This document shows positions 1 through 9,383 of a stretch of 64,000 bases of DNA, one piece after another. Source of the DNA: DATJLY01 sp963773665 (GTDB lineage Bacteria; Pseudomonadota; Alphaproteobacteria; ATCC43930; CGMCC-115725); NCBI GenBank assembly GCA_963773665.1, contig CAVZBZ010000013.1, forward strand, positions 124,001 to 188,000, given 5' to 3'. The notes beneath the pieces were generated by a model that was given only the letters and a program-made list of their open reading frames with translations, did not search any database and was not told the DNA's origin. Within the stretch, counting starts at the first letter, position 1. The number at the start of each line of letters is the position of its first letter. A program made the position numbers and the translations under genes.

Positions 1-67
1 CGGACTTGGCAATCACGCCGACGCGGCAATATCAACTGCTCTAAGGCCGAAAGCATGCTCGGAAAAG

Positions 68-103
68 TCCTGGAAGTCCGTTGGAATCAACGGACTTCCA
101 GGA
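68..103. repeat. Perfect inverted repeat next to the CRISPR array
   Basis: Two 15-base arms (68-82 and 89-103) are perfect reverse complements around the 6-base loop GGAATC. The hairpin ends 6 bases before the first CRISPR repeat. It has no T-tract, so it is not a typical intrinsic terminator. It could be a leader element, an end of an upstream transcription unit or a structured RNA. The flank 1-109 has no recognisable gene and is not AT-rich, which is unusual for a leader. Confidence 0.75.
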
Positions 104-109
104 TGCCCA

Positions 110-3100
110 AACCTACCATGGCCGGGTGCGCCGGGGCCATGGAACACGTCGATGCGATCATGACTGCGGCTACGCCAACCTACCATGGCCGGGTGCGCCG
201 GGGCCATGGAACCCGATCGCATGGCTGACCAGCTGCGACAACCTACCATGGCCGGGTGCGCCGGGGCCATGGAACGGGCCAGTGCACGTGCAACACCCGG
301 CGGCAAACCTACCATGGCCGGGTGCGCCGGGGCCATGGAACTTCACGGCAAGAGCGCGCTGCGTGAACATCAACCTACCATGGCCGGGTGCGCCGGGGCC
401 ATGGAACAGCAATCATTTGGGGCATGGTGCTCGATGGAACCTACCATGGCCGGGTGCGCCGGGGCCATGGAACAGCTGCGGCGGCGTGGAAAGCAGACAC
501 GCTAACCTACCATGGCCGGGTGCGCCGGGGCCATGGAACCATGTATCTCGACAGTCGCGGCATCCCGAGAACCTACCATGGCCGGGTGCGCCGGGGCCAT
601 GGAACAATGCGGTCATCGCCAAGCCGTTGCGCATTAACCTACCATGGCCGGGTGCGCCGGGGCCATGGAACCATACGCATCGACAAAGCCTCTCGCGCGC
701 TAACCTACCATGGCCGGGTGCGCCGGGGCCATGGAACTCGAGTGCGATCGCACCGACGCGGGGGCGCAACCTACCATGGCCGGGTGCGCCGGGGCCATGG
801 AACTCTGCTGCTGCTCGCCGAGCGCTGGCAGCGAACCTACCATGGCCGGGTGCGCCGGGGCCATGGAACTCCGGCCGATCCGCACCACCGCTACGATTTA
901 ACCTACCATGGCCGGGTGCGCCGGGGCCATGGAACTGTAATCGAACACCATCCAAAATTGTTAAGAACCTACCATGGCCGGGTGCGCCGGGGCCATGGAA
1001 CCCCAAGAAGCAATGCCCGGAGTGCGAGGCGAACCTACCATGGCCGGGTGCGCCGGGGCCATGGAACATCTCTACCGCATCGTTAAGCTCAGGCGGGAAC
1101 CTACCATGGCCGGGTGCGCCGGGGCCATGGAACGGTGAACTGGATCAACCCACCGCTCGGACAAACCTACCATGGCCGGGTGCGCCGGGGCCATGGAACC
1201 GGGCGAGGTCGCAGTCCATAGGCCATTGGAACCTACCATGGCCGGGTGCGCCGGGGCCATGGAACAGTGTGGTTGCGATCTGTCCATCGGCTGTAAACCT
1301 ACCATGGCCGGGTGCGCCGGGGCCATGGAACTGAGCTCGCGGTCTATCTCTGGCACGCGCAAACCTACCATGGCCGGGTGCGCCGGGGCCATGGAACAGC
1401 GTGGCGGCGACCGCGCAGGCGGCGGCGAACCTACCATGGCCGGGTGCGCCGGGGCCATGGAACTGCACGCCCGACGTGCTCGGCGGTGCCTTCAACCTAC
1501 CATGGCCGGGTGCGCCGGGGCCATGGAACGGCTTGCTGATCGAGGGTCCAACGGGCGGAAACCTACCATGGCCGGGTGCGCCGGGGCCATGGAACTGGGA
1601 GCAGACCATCAAACAGTACGATCTCAACCTACCATGGCCGGGTGCGCCGGGGCCATGGAACAAGCGCAATATCATCCCAGCCTCGGCTGCGAACCTACCA
1701 TGGCCGGGTGCGCCGGGGCCATGGAACCGGCATCATCCGCGAGTCCAGGTTCAAACCAACCTACCATGGCCGGGTGCGCCGGGGCCATGGAACAGTCGGC
1801 ATCGTATCCCCGCGCCGCGGCGGAACCTACCATGGCCGGGTGCGCCGGGGCCATGGAACTTGCCTGAGCGTCACGAAATCGCGCGCGACAACCTACCATG
1901 GCCGGGTGCGCCGGGGCCATGGAACTGGCAAACGCCGGCATCGACGAAGAAGGGCAACCTACCATGGCCGGGTGCGCCGGGGCCATGGAACACAGCGTTC
2001 CATACATGCCCGCGCTGGCCGAACCTACCATGGCCGGGTGCGCCGGGGCCATGGAACAGTCCGCACCGCTTCGCGCAGTTCCTCGATAACCTACCATGGC
2101 CGGGTGCGCCGGGGCCATGGAACCGCACTCGGCGTGTTAGTGACGGTGAGCGCGAACCTACCATGGCCGGGTGCGCCGGGGCCATGGAACAGGGTGCGCG
2201 CATCGGTGAAGAAATCGAGGAAACCTACCATGGCCGGGTGCGCCGGGGCCATGGAACCGGGAGCGGGCGGATAAGGCGACGACGGGCAACCTACCATGGC
2301 CGGGTGCGCCGGGGCCATGGAACTAATCCACCCGACCCCCCCCATCGGGATAACCTACCATGGCCGGGTGCGCCGGGGCCATGGAACTAGCTGACGGTCG
2401 CGGATTGCGCCCCGTTGAACCTACCATGGCCGGGTGCGCCGGGGCCATGGAACGGGGTTCGGCTGATGCCGATCATTCTCTGGAACCTACCATGGCCGGG
2501 TGCGCCGGGGCCATGGAACAGCATCGCGACGATCCTGTTTCACCATCAGAACCTACCATGGCCGGGTGCGCCGGGGCCATGGAACTATGACGGGGGTGTG
2601 CCGCGCTACCGGCCCAACCTACCATGGCCGGGTGCGCCGGGGCCATGGAACCACAGCGGGACCGGGGACCCCTCCTGGATCAACCTACCATGGCCGGGTG
2701 CGCCGGGGCCATGGAACCGCTGCACCAAGCGTATCCCAGCAGACCCGAACCTACCATGGCCGGGTGCGCCGGGGCCATGGAACTCTGCGCATCGCGATAC
2801 GCTGCGGAGACGGAACCTACCATGGCCGGGTGCGCCGGGGCCATGGAACTCTCTCGCGCACTTCGAGAACAAGGATACCAACCTACCACGGCCGGGTGCG
2901 CCGGGGCCATGGAACCCCAGAGGTTCGCGAGCCAGAGCGGACGGTAACCTACCATGGCCGGGTGCGCCGGGGCCATGGAACAGAGATCGCGGAGTCGCGC
3001 GGACGCTTCGAAACCTACCATGGCCGGGTGCGCCGGGGCCATGGAACTCCCTGGAACCCGTCGTTGACGTTGGCGGCAACCTACCATGGCCGGGTGCGCC

Positions 3101-5687
3101 GGGGCCATGGAACCGCGTCGGCCCGCGATGAAATGTCTCCGATAACCTACCATGGCCGGGTGCGCCGGGGCCATGGAACCGAGGTGTGGGTGGGGTGAGG
3201 GCGGCGATTAACCTACCATGGCCGGGTGCGCCGGGGCCATGGAACACACGTCCCACTGGATCGCGCTGTCAGTGGAACCTACCATGGCCGGGTGCGCCGG
3301 GGCCATGGAACCCGATTGGGCCGCGCTCGCCGGCCGCGACGAACCTACCATGGCCGGGTGCGCCGGGGCCATGGAACCTCGCCAAGGCGAAGGAGCCGAC
3401 ATGAGCGAACCTACCATGGCCGGGTGCGCCGGGGCCATGGAACTCTCCCCGCGCGGGTCAGCTCCCGTGGCAGAACCTACCATGGCCGGGTGCGCCGGGG
3501 CCATGGAACTCGTAGGCGAGGAACCCGAGGCGGGCCTTGAACCTACCATGGCCGGGTGCGCCGGGGCCATGGAACGGGCGACATGCGCAAGGCGGCGCTC
3601 AAAATAACCTACCATGGCCGGGTGCGCCGGGGCCATGGAACCCAAAAAGCGCGGCGCACTCTTTGAGGGTTAACCTACCATGGCCGGGTGCGCCGGGGCC
3701 ATGGAACTGCGCGATCTGCGGGTCGGACGGCTCGGGAAACCTACCATGGCCGGGTGCGCCGGGGCCATGGAACTGCTCGGCCGAGTAGGCGCCCCATCGC
3801 TCGAACCTACCATGGCCGGGTGCGCCGGGGCCATGGAACAGCATCGAGGACGGCCCAAAGGACGCCGCCAACCTACCATGACCGGGTGCGCCGGGGCCAT
3901 GGAACACTATTACCCGCAGGCCGGCATCGTGCGAAAACCTACCATGGCCGGGTGCGCCGGGGCCATGGAACCCGATGAAGGAGAGATCGACCGTGCCGGA
4001 CAACCTACCATGGCCGGGTGCGCCGGGGCCATGGAACCCTTGCTCAACCTGGCCGACGCCGTAACCGAACCTACCATGGCCGGGTGCGCCGGGGCCATGG
4101 AACCGCGTAGAGGCGACCGTTCACGATTCCCCAAACCTACCATGGCCGGGTGCGCCGGGGCCATGGAACTCAAACCAACTGGTTCCACATCCATTTCGAA
4201 ACCTACCATGGCCGGGTGCGCCGGGGCCATGGAACACCGCGACGGCCAACACGATGTTCGCGGGCAACCTACCATGGCCGGGTGCGCCGGGGCCATGGAA
4301 CTGCGGACAAACCAGATCCGTGCCAACCCGCAACCTACCATGGCCGGGTGCGCCGGGGCCATGGAACACGAGGGTGGACAACCCGACGCTGGTTGCGAAC
4401 CTACCATGGCCGGGTGCGCCGGGGCCGTGGAACGGCGAGAAGGTGGGCAAGGCGTTCGAGACGAACCTACCATGGCCGGGTGCGCCGGGGCCATGGAACT
4501 GGAGATCACGCGGATGCACGACCTCGAAAAACCTACCATGGCCGGGTGCGCCGGGGCCATGGAACTCGCCATGGGCTCCCCCGTCGAAGGACGGGAACCT
4601 ACCATGGCCGGGTGCGCCGGGGCCATGGAACTTGAAATGGGTGGTATACGCCTCATAGCGAAACCTACCATGGCCGGGTGCGCCGGGGCCATGGAACAGG
4701 AGATCGTTGATGTCGCTGCCGTGCGGCAACCTACCATGGCCGGGTGCGCCGGGGCCATGGAACCCCGACTGCCGTTACCGTTGGTACAATCGTAACCTAC
4801 CATGGCCGGGTGCGCCGGGGCCATGGAACAGCACGGCAGCCGCTAGCGATGCCACATCGAACCTACCATGGCCGGGTGCGCCGGGGCCATGGAACCGGCT
4901 GAGTACCCGTAGATGATGTCCCCGAAACCTACCATGGCCGGGTGCGCCGGGGCCATGGAACCGGCTGAGTACCCGTAGATGATGTCCCCGAAACCTACCA
5001 TGGCCGGGTGCGCCGGGGCCATGGAACGCAAACGAACTGGTTCCACATCCATTTCGAAACCTACCATGGCCGGGTGCGCCGGGGCCATGGAACAGCACGT
5101 TCCGGAGATAGGTCGTTCCGGTCAACCTACCATGGCCGGGTGCGCCGGGGCCATGGAACAGGCTCGCCGGCCTCACGGTCGAGCGCACAAACCTACCATG
5201 GCCGGGTGCGCCGGGGCCATGGAACTCGGCTCTGCCGGTTATATCGAATGGGCGAAACCTACCATGGCCGGGTGCGCCGGGGCCATGGAACCCAAGATGT
5301 CCTCTGGGGTTCCTACCATGAAACCTACCATGGCCGGGTGCGCCGGGGCCATGGAACCGGACGTGGCTCGACAGAATGTTGAGACGGAACCTACCATGGC
5401 CGGGTGCGCCGGGGCCATGGAACTACAACGGCGGGCCGGGCAATCCGAGCGGGAACCTACCATGGCCGGGTGCGCCGGGGCCATGGAACTCGGTCGCGAG
5501 GGTTTGAATGTCGGCATCGAACCTACCATGGCCGGGTGCGCCGGGGCCATGGAACATGGGAAGGCCGCGCCCCGCGGGAGGTGGGAACCTACCATGGCCG
5601 GGTGCGCCGGGGCCATGGAACAGGGATGAACTCTATGCCCGCTTCGCGGAAAACCTACCATGGCCGGGTGCGCCGGGGCCAGTGGAT
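110..5687. CRISPR. CRISPR array, 85 repeats, no cas genes in window
   Basis: A 36-base repeat recurs 85 times, the first at 110-145 and the last starting at 5652. There are 84 spacers, nearly all 30 bases, with a few of about 27-31 (for example 146-176). The repeat starts AACCTACC and ends GGAAC. Near-terminal arms CCATGGCC and GGCCATGG are exact reverse complements, so the RNA should fold into a strong hairpin. Variants occur at repeats starting 2880 (ATGG to ACGG), 3870 (ATGGCC to ATGACC) and 4398 (CCATGG to CCGTGG). The last repeat matches only its first 30 bases. A degenerate right end puts the leader on the left and transcription rightward, although the alternative strand begins with GTT as many type II and V repeats do. 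A 36/30 geometry is common in types II, V, VI and some III; the subtype cannot be set without cas genes. Confidence 0.97.
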
Positions 5688-6929
5688 CATTCCCATCATC
5701 TGCTGCGGGGAAATCGCGGTCTCGCGCATGACCGCCTCGGTGGAACGATAGCGCTCCGCCATTCTGCGTTCCTCCTGGGTCTTGATCTGGGCTTGCATAT
5801 AGGCTCCCAAATGGCGTGCATGAGCCACCATCGCCTGGCCGAAAACGGACCGCTCCGCCTCGACCTTCATGAGCGCCCCCACCACGGGATGCGTCCCGTC
5901 GCGCAGCAAATTCGCAAGGCAGGCAGCGTCTTCCGCCGCCTTGGTGACGCCGACGCCGCAATGGGGCCGCGCTACGAAAGCCGCGTCGCCCAGGATGATA
6001 ACGCGTCCGAACGCCATCCGGGGCGATTCCAGATCGTAGATCGGCTGGAAGAACGGTTGCGCCGCGCACCGAACCACCTCTTCGAATTGGGGCGACAACA
6101 GCTGGACGGCATCGTTCCGCAATGCATCGAGCAGACGCCGGCTTACCAGGTTCGGCGGTATGCCATCGCGATGGAGCCGTCCCGACCCGTCGGTCAAGAG
6201 GCCGGGCAGATCGCGCGCGCCATCGGCCGGACGATACCAGACGAAATTATACCGGCGCTTCCCTGGTTCGACCGTGTTGTGCGCACCCGCGACCGGATAA
6301 CCGAGCATCTGCTCATGCGGCGGCAAGCAAAACGCGAACCGGTCGAATAGTGCTCGATGGGTCGCAGCGGACAACGCCATTTCCTCGACCAAGCCGCGCC
6401 AGGCGACGTAGCCGGCATAGATCGGCTCGGCATCGGGCAGGAAAAGACGCCTTACCGTCGAACGGATTCCATCGGCGCCTACCAGCAGGTCGCCCCGCTC
6501 CGTCCCACCATCGGCGAAGGTCGCAGTGACCCCGTGCTCATCCTGTTCGACCCCGCTCAGCATCTTGCCCGCGTGGAAATGCTCGGCCGGCAGAACTTCC
6601 TTCAAGTAATGCCACACGCAATTCCAAGCGGTGAAGGTCTGTGGCAACCGGCGCTCGCCGATCACGTCGCCGCTCTTCCCGAAGGTGATTCGCGATTGGA
6701 CTTCGATGCCGAGCTCCGCATCGATCCGCGCGCCCGCCTGGACGAGCGCCTTGAGTAGTTCCGGATGGGTGACGATGCCCGCCCCGCGGCTCGAGAGATC
6801 TTCGCTCACCCGCTCATAAACGTCCGCGCGCCAGCCAGCTGCACGCAGCAGATTGGCCGCAAAGAGCCCACACAGCGAGCCGCCGACCACAATCGCCCGC
6901 CGGGGTCGTTCCTGCGCGGTCTTCGACAT
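5655..6929 (-). CDS. FAD-dependent aromatic hydroxylase, 2,6-dihydroxypyridine 3-monooxygenase-like
   Basis: A 424-residue group A flavoprotein monooxygenase that would hydroxylate an aromatic or pyridine ring with NAD(P)H and O2 in the cytoplasm. The start is the ATG at 6929, where MSKTAQERP leads into the FAD-binding beta-alpha-beta motif VVGGSLCG (residues about 14-21). The DG motif GADGIRSTVR lies near residue 151 and the FAD-ribityl motif ILGDAA near 312. The YNFVWYRP stretch resembles 2,6-dihydroxypyridine hydroxylases. The gene lies 46 bases after a VOC gene, probably in one operon under the TetR dyad. The last eight residues (WPRRTRPW) and the TAG stop are read from the terminal CRISPR repeat, so the native C-terminus has been replaced. 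Substrate is inferred only. Confidence 0.85.
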   Translation of the reverse strand: MSKTAQERPRRAIVVGGSLCGLFAANLLRAAGWRADVYERVSEDLSSRGAGIVTHPELLKALVQAGARIDAELGIEVQSRITFGKSGDVIGERRLPQTFTAWNCVWHYLKEVLPAEHFHAGKMLSGVEQDEHGVTATFADGGTERGDLLVGADGIRSTVRRLFLPDAEPIYAGYVAWRGLVEEMALSAATHRALFDRFAFCLPPHEQMLGYPVAGAHNTVEPGKRRYNFVWYRPADGARDLPGLLTDGSGRLHRDGIPPNLVSRRLLDALRNDAVQLLSPQFEEVVRCAAQPFFQPIYDLESPRMAFGRVIILGDAAFVARPHCGVGVTKAAEDAACLANLLRDGTHPVVGALMKVEAERSVFGQAMVAHARHLGAYMQAQIKTQEERRMAERYRSTEAVMRETAISPQQMMGMIHWPRRTRPW

Positions 6930-6975
6930 GATTCGCGCCTTCGACACAGACACCTCGCGGACAATCGCCTGCGGC

Positions 6976-7407
6976 CTACGGCAATCCCGCCGTTTCCGAT
7001 GCAACGTAGTTGAGTTCGATGGTCACGCCGTTGGGATCTTCCAGGAAGATTTGATGCAGGTTCAGGTCGGGGACCGATCGCTCCCGGTATGGCACGCACT
7101 TGTCGGCAAGCCACGTGCGCATGTCCTGCAACTCGGTCGCCACGAAGGCGACATGGTCGATCGTCCCGGTGCCGGAGGTCGCCGCGGAGCTGCGGTCGCC
7201 GAGATAGTCCAAAAGACCGCTCTGGTTGGTTTCGTCGATGCCGACCAGATGCACGACCGCGCGCTCGCCTTGATAGAGCCAAGCACCGGGAAAGTCGAAG
7301 GCCGGTCTCCGCCCGTCCGTCAGCCCTACCACGTCAACGTAGAAACGACGCGTCTCCTCGAGCTTCGAGGTACGAATCGAATAGTGGTCAAGCCGGTCGA
7401 TGGCCAT
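6976..7407 (-). CDS. VOC (glyoxalase/extradiol dioxygenase fold) protein
   Basis: A 143-residue single-domain vicinal-oxygen-chelate protein. The N-terminal RLDHYSIRT and the ETRRFYVDVVGL helix are the classic first betaalphabetabetabeta module; TIDHVAFVA and EDPNGVTIELNY form the second. Candidate metal ligands are His near residue 8, the HVAFVA His and the Glu of IELNY. Members isomerise, cleave or sequester small molecules, and the exact reaction cannot be read from sequence. It is the first gene downstream of the TetR-type dyad and probably co-transcribed with the flavin monooxygenase. Confidence 0.85.
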   Translation of the reverse strand: MAIDRLDHYSIRTSKLEETRRFYVDVVGLTDGRRPAFDFPGAWLYQGERAVVHLVGIDETNQSGLLDYLGDRSSAATSGTGTIDHVAFVATELQDMRTWLADKCVPYRERSVPDLNLHQIFLEDPNGVTIELNYVASETAGLP

Positions 7408-7434
7408 GACGCCCTCCTGTATTTATTTATCTAC

Positions 7435-7472
7435 GCCCTCATGTATTTATCAGTAGATAAATACATGAGGGC
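7435..7472. promoter_or_regulatory. Long dyad, probable TetR operator 1
   Basis: Two 17-base arms (7435-7451 and 7456-7472) are exact reverse complements around AGTA. A degenerate third copy of the left arm (GCCCTCCTGTATTTATT) starts at 7411. The core TTATC-N4-GATAA also occurs at 8389-8402 ahead of the TetR gene. Its place, 28 bases before the VOC start, suits repression of the VOC-monooxygenase operon. Confidence 0.7.
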
Positions 7473-7500
7473 ATAGCAATGTCAACAGCGGCGGCGCATG

Positions 7501-8247
7501 TCAGCGCCGGAGTCGCCTGCGCCGCGCCGGGGACGCGCCGGCCTTCTCGGCCGCGGCGAACACGGCAAGAGCCCCGCCGAGCAGGACCGCGACCTTCTCG
7601 GCGATGGCACCATCCAGATCAGTCGGTATGGGCAAGCCGTAAATCCAGCGGCGTACGCCAAGATAGAAGATCGCGGCATGCAGACCCCAGATCATCTCCA
7701 CCTCGGCCTCCGTCATCGGGACCTCGTCCAATGGCGGCTGACCGTAAGCGGAGCGCATCGCGGCGATGACGCGAGAGAAAATCCGGTCGCGCAGTAGCCC
7801 GACGTAGCGACTGTTGATATCGAGCCCGCGCAGGCCAGCGAACATGAAAAGACGCACCCATTCATACCCCAGGATCGTCCGGGCGTAGTCCTGGTAGAAG
7901 TGAATAAGCCGATCTTGCAAAGGCTGTGTGCGATCATCGAGCCATTCCTCCCAATGGGGGTTCCAGCGTCCGACGAAAACCTCCTGGTAGACCCGCTCGA
8001 TAAGCGCATCTTTGCTAGGGAAATAGCGGTACAGAAGCGGCTGGGTGATGCCGATCCGCTTGGCAAGCTCGCGGGTTTGCCCCTCGAAGCCATGCTCGGC
8101 GAAGAACCTCACCGCTTCATAGGCGATGCGGCGCTCGCGCTCGTCCGGCGCCAGTCGCTTGCGCACGGCGGCTGACCGCGCATTCTGGAGGCCGTCAACG
8201 ACAAACAATTCGGGCTTTGCCGCGGTCCCCTTCTTGACGGTTTTCAC
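7501..8247 (-). CDS. TetR/AcrR family transcriptional regulator
   Basis: A 248-residue TetR-family repressor. The chosen start is GTG at 8247, preceded at proper spacing by GGGAGGGGAG; upstream in-frame starts lack a ribosome site. The HTH covers roughly residues 38-85: the helix ERRIAYEAVRFFAEHGFEG, then TRELAKRIGITQPLLYRYF, which is the TetR signature. The remaining all-helical part is the ligand-binding domain. The gene sits just upstream of the dyad controlling the VOC/monooxygenase genes and has a matching dyad upstream of itself, so autoregulation is likely. The effector is unknown, probably an aromatic compound of the same pathway. Confidence 0.9.
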   Translation of the reverse strand: MKTVKKGTAAKPELFVVDGLQNARSAAVRKRLAPDERERRIAYEAVRFFAEHGFEGQTRELAKRIGITQPLLYRYFPSKDALIERVYQEVFVGRWNPHWEEWLDDRTQPLQDRLIHFYQDYARTILGYEWVRLFMFAGLRGLDINSRYVGLLRDRIFSRVIAAMRSAYGQPPLDEVPMTEAEVEMIWGLHAAIFYLGVRRWIYGLPIPTDLDGAIAEKVAVLLGGALAVFAAAEKAGASPARRRRLRR

Positions 8248-8388
8248 TTGGTTTTTCTCCCCTCCCACGATCACCGATCTTTCGGCTCTCGGATCCAGGC
8301 ACAGCAATCTAGGATACCGGTTCACGGCAAAAAAATTACCCTTATAAGGCCCCCGCCGTCGGCACACCGTTAAATCTCTATCCAATAG

Positions 8389-8402
8389 TTATCCATCGAT
8401 AA
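8389..8402. promoter_or_regulatory. Short dyad, probable TetR operator 2
   Basis: TTATC-CATC-GATAA, the same half-sites and 4-base spacing as the core of the dyad at 7435-7472. It lies about 140 bases before the TetR start and just beyond the 3' end of the alpha/beta hydrolase gene, so it probably mediates autoregulation. Confidence 0.5.
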
Positions 8403-8403
8403 T

Positions 8404-9339
8404 TTATTCGCCGGCGGCGCTCCAGCGCCGCAACGGCTTCCGGGGATGGCAATCAATCATCGGCCGCTCTGGCATCGTGGCGATCCATGCGCACAGGGTT
8501 TCGACATAGGCGTCTGCATCGTCCAGGAAGAGCTTGTGCGTTCCGGTATGCGTGCCACCTTCGATGACTCGATGCTCGAAAATGCAGTTTGGATTTTTCT
8601 GCATCAGCTCGACCATCAATTTGTTGTGGTCCCGTACTTCCGGAAAATCCTCGGAGCCCCAGGCGAGCAGTATCGGCGTCGTGGCCTGCGCCGCGTACTC
8701 GACGGCGCTCGCTTCGCGATCCTGGCTGTCCCGTTCCAGAAAACCTTTGATGAGCTTCTCGCGACGCCCGCCGCGTTCGCATCGATCGAGGCGAAGATCG
8801 AGCGGCGCACTGAGCGGAAAGCAGGCCTTGATGATATCGGTGGGCAAATTCTTGGCCTTCAGGATGTCCTTGCGCAACGCCGCGAGAGCCGCCAAATGAC
8901 CGCCCGAGGAGTGGCCGCCGATAAAAATCCAATTCCTGCTGCCTCCGTAACCCCCGATCGTGCGGTAGACCCAAGCCAGCGCCGCCACGACATCCTCGAG
9001 CGGCCGCGGAAATTTCGCCGTGGTCAACAACCGATGGTTGGGACAAACCAAAATCGCTGGAACCGCCAAAATCCGGTGTGCCATAAAACCGTTCCATTCC
9101 TTGTAACCGCGCGTCCAGCCGCCGCCATGGACGTAGACGAGCACCGGCAAATCCCGCAGCGACAAATCCTGCGGCAGCCACAAATCGAGCTTTTGAAAGG
9201 AGTCTTCGCCGAACGGAATGTCGAACTCGACGTGAAATTTTCCTGCCGCTTCCCTCGATTTTTCGAGCGCCCAGGCCGAATAAGCCTCTCCTTCGGGCGT
9301 GAAGGCCGGTCCGAGATCCGGCAGATTATCGAAAGCCAT
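8404..9339 (-). CDS. Alpha/beta hydrolase (HSL/carboxylesterase-like)
   Basis: A 311-residue serine hydrolase. The oxyanion-hole motif HGGGW (near residue 72) and the nucleophile elbow GHSSGG (near 145) mark the hormone-sensitive-lipase/esterase group (PF07859/PF20434 type). The catalytic acid is probably in the SEDFPE segment and the His in EGGTHTGTH. The ATG at 9339 is used because GGAGGAG lies upstream; a GTG codon directly precedes it. It is the last gene of the long operon that begins at 17675 and would hydrolyse an ester or amide intermediate or a ring-cleavage product. No signal peptide is seen. Confidence 0.88.
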   Translation of the reverse strand: MAFDNLPDLGPAFTPEGEAYSAWALEKSREAAGKFHVEFDIPFGEDSFQKLDLWLPQDLSLRDLPVLVYVHGGGWTRGYKEWNGFMAHRILAVPAILVCPNHRLLTTAKFPRPLEDVVAALAWVYRTIGGYGGSRNWIFIGGHSSGGHLAALAALRKDILKAKNLPTDIIKACFPLSAPLDLRLDRCERGGRREKLIKGFLERDSQDREASAVEYAAQATTPILLAWGSEDFPEVRDHNKLMVELMQKNPNCIFEHRVIEGGTHTGTHKLFLDDADAYVETLCAWIATMPERPMIDCHPRKPLRRWSAAGE

Positions 9340-9383
9340 CACGAACTCCTCCCGGGTATCACCTTTGCGCGCCGGGCCACCGC

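Noticed and set aside
81..5751. Long open frames with 22-residue periodic repeats (for example NLPWPGAPGPWN, YHGRVRRGHGT, MAGCAGAME)
   Set aside because: The repeat lacks stops in five of six frames and the 66-base unit is a multiple of three, so the frames are by-products of the CRISPR array, not repeat proteins.
7435..7472. Dyad as an intrinsic terminator of the TetR gene
   Set aside because: It is AT-rich in the centre, lacks a T-run on the correct side, and its core recurs before the TetR gene, which fits an operator better.
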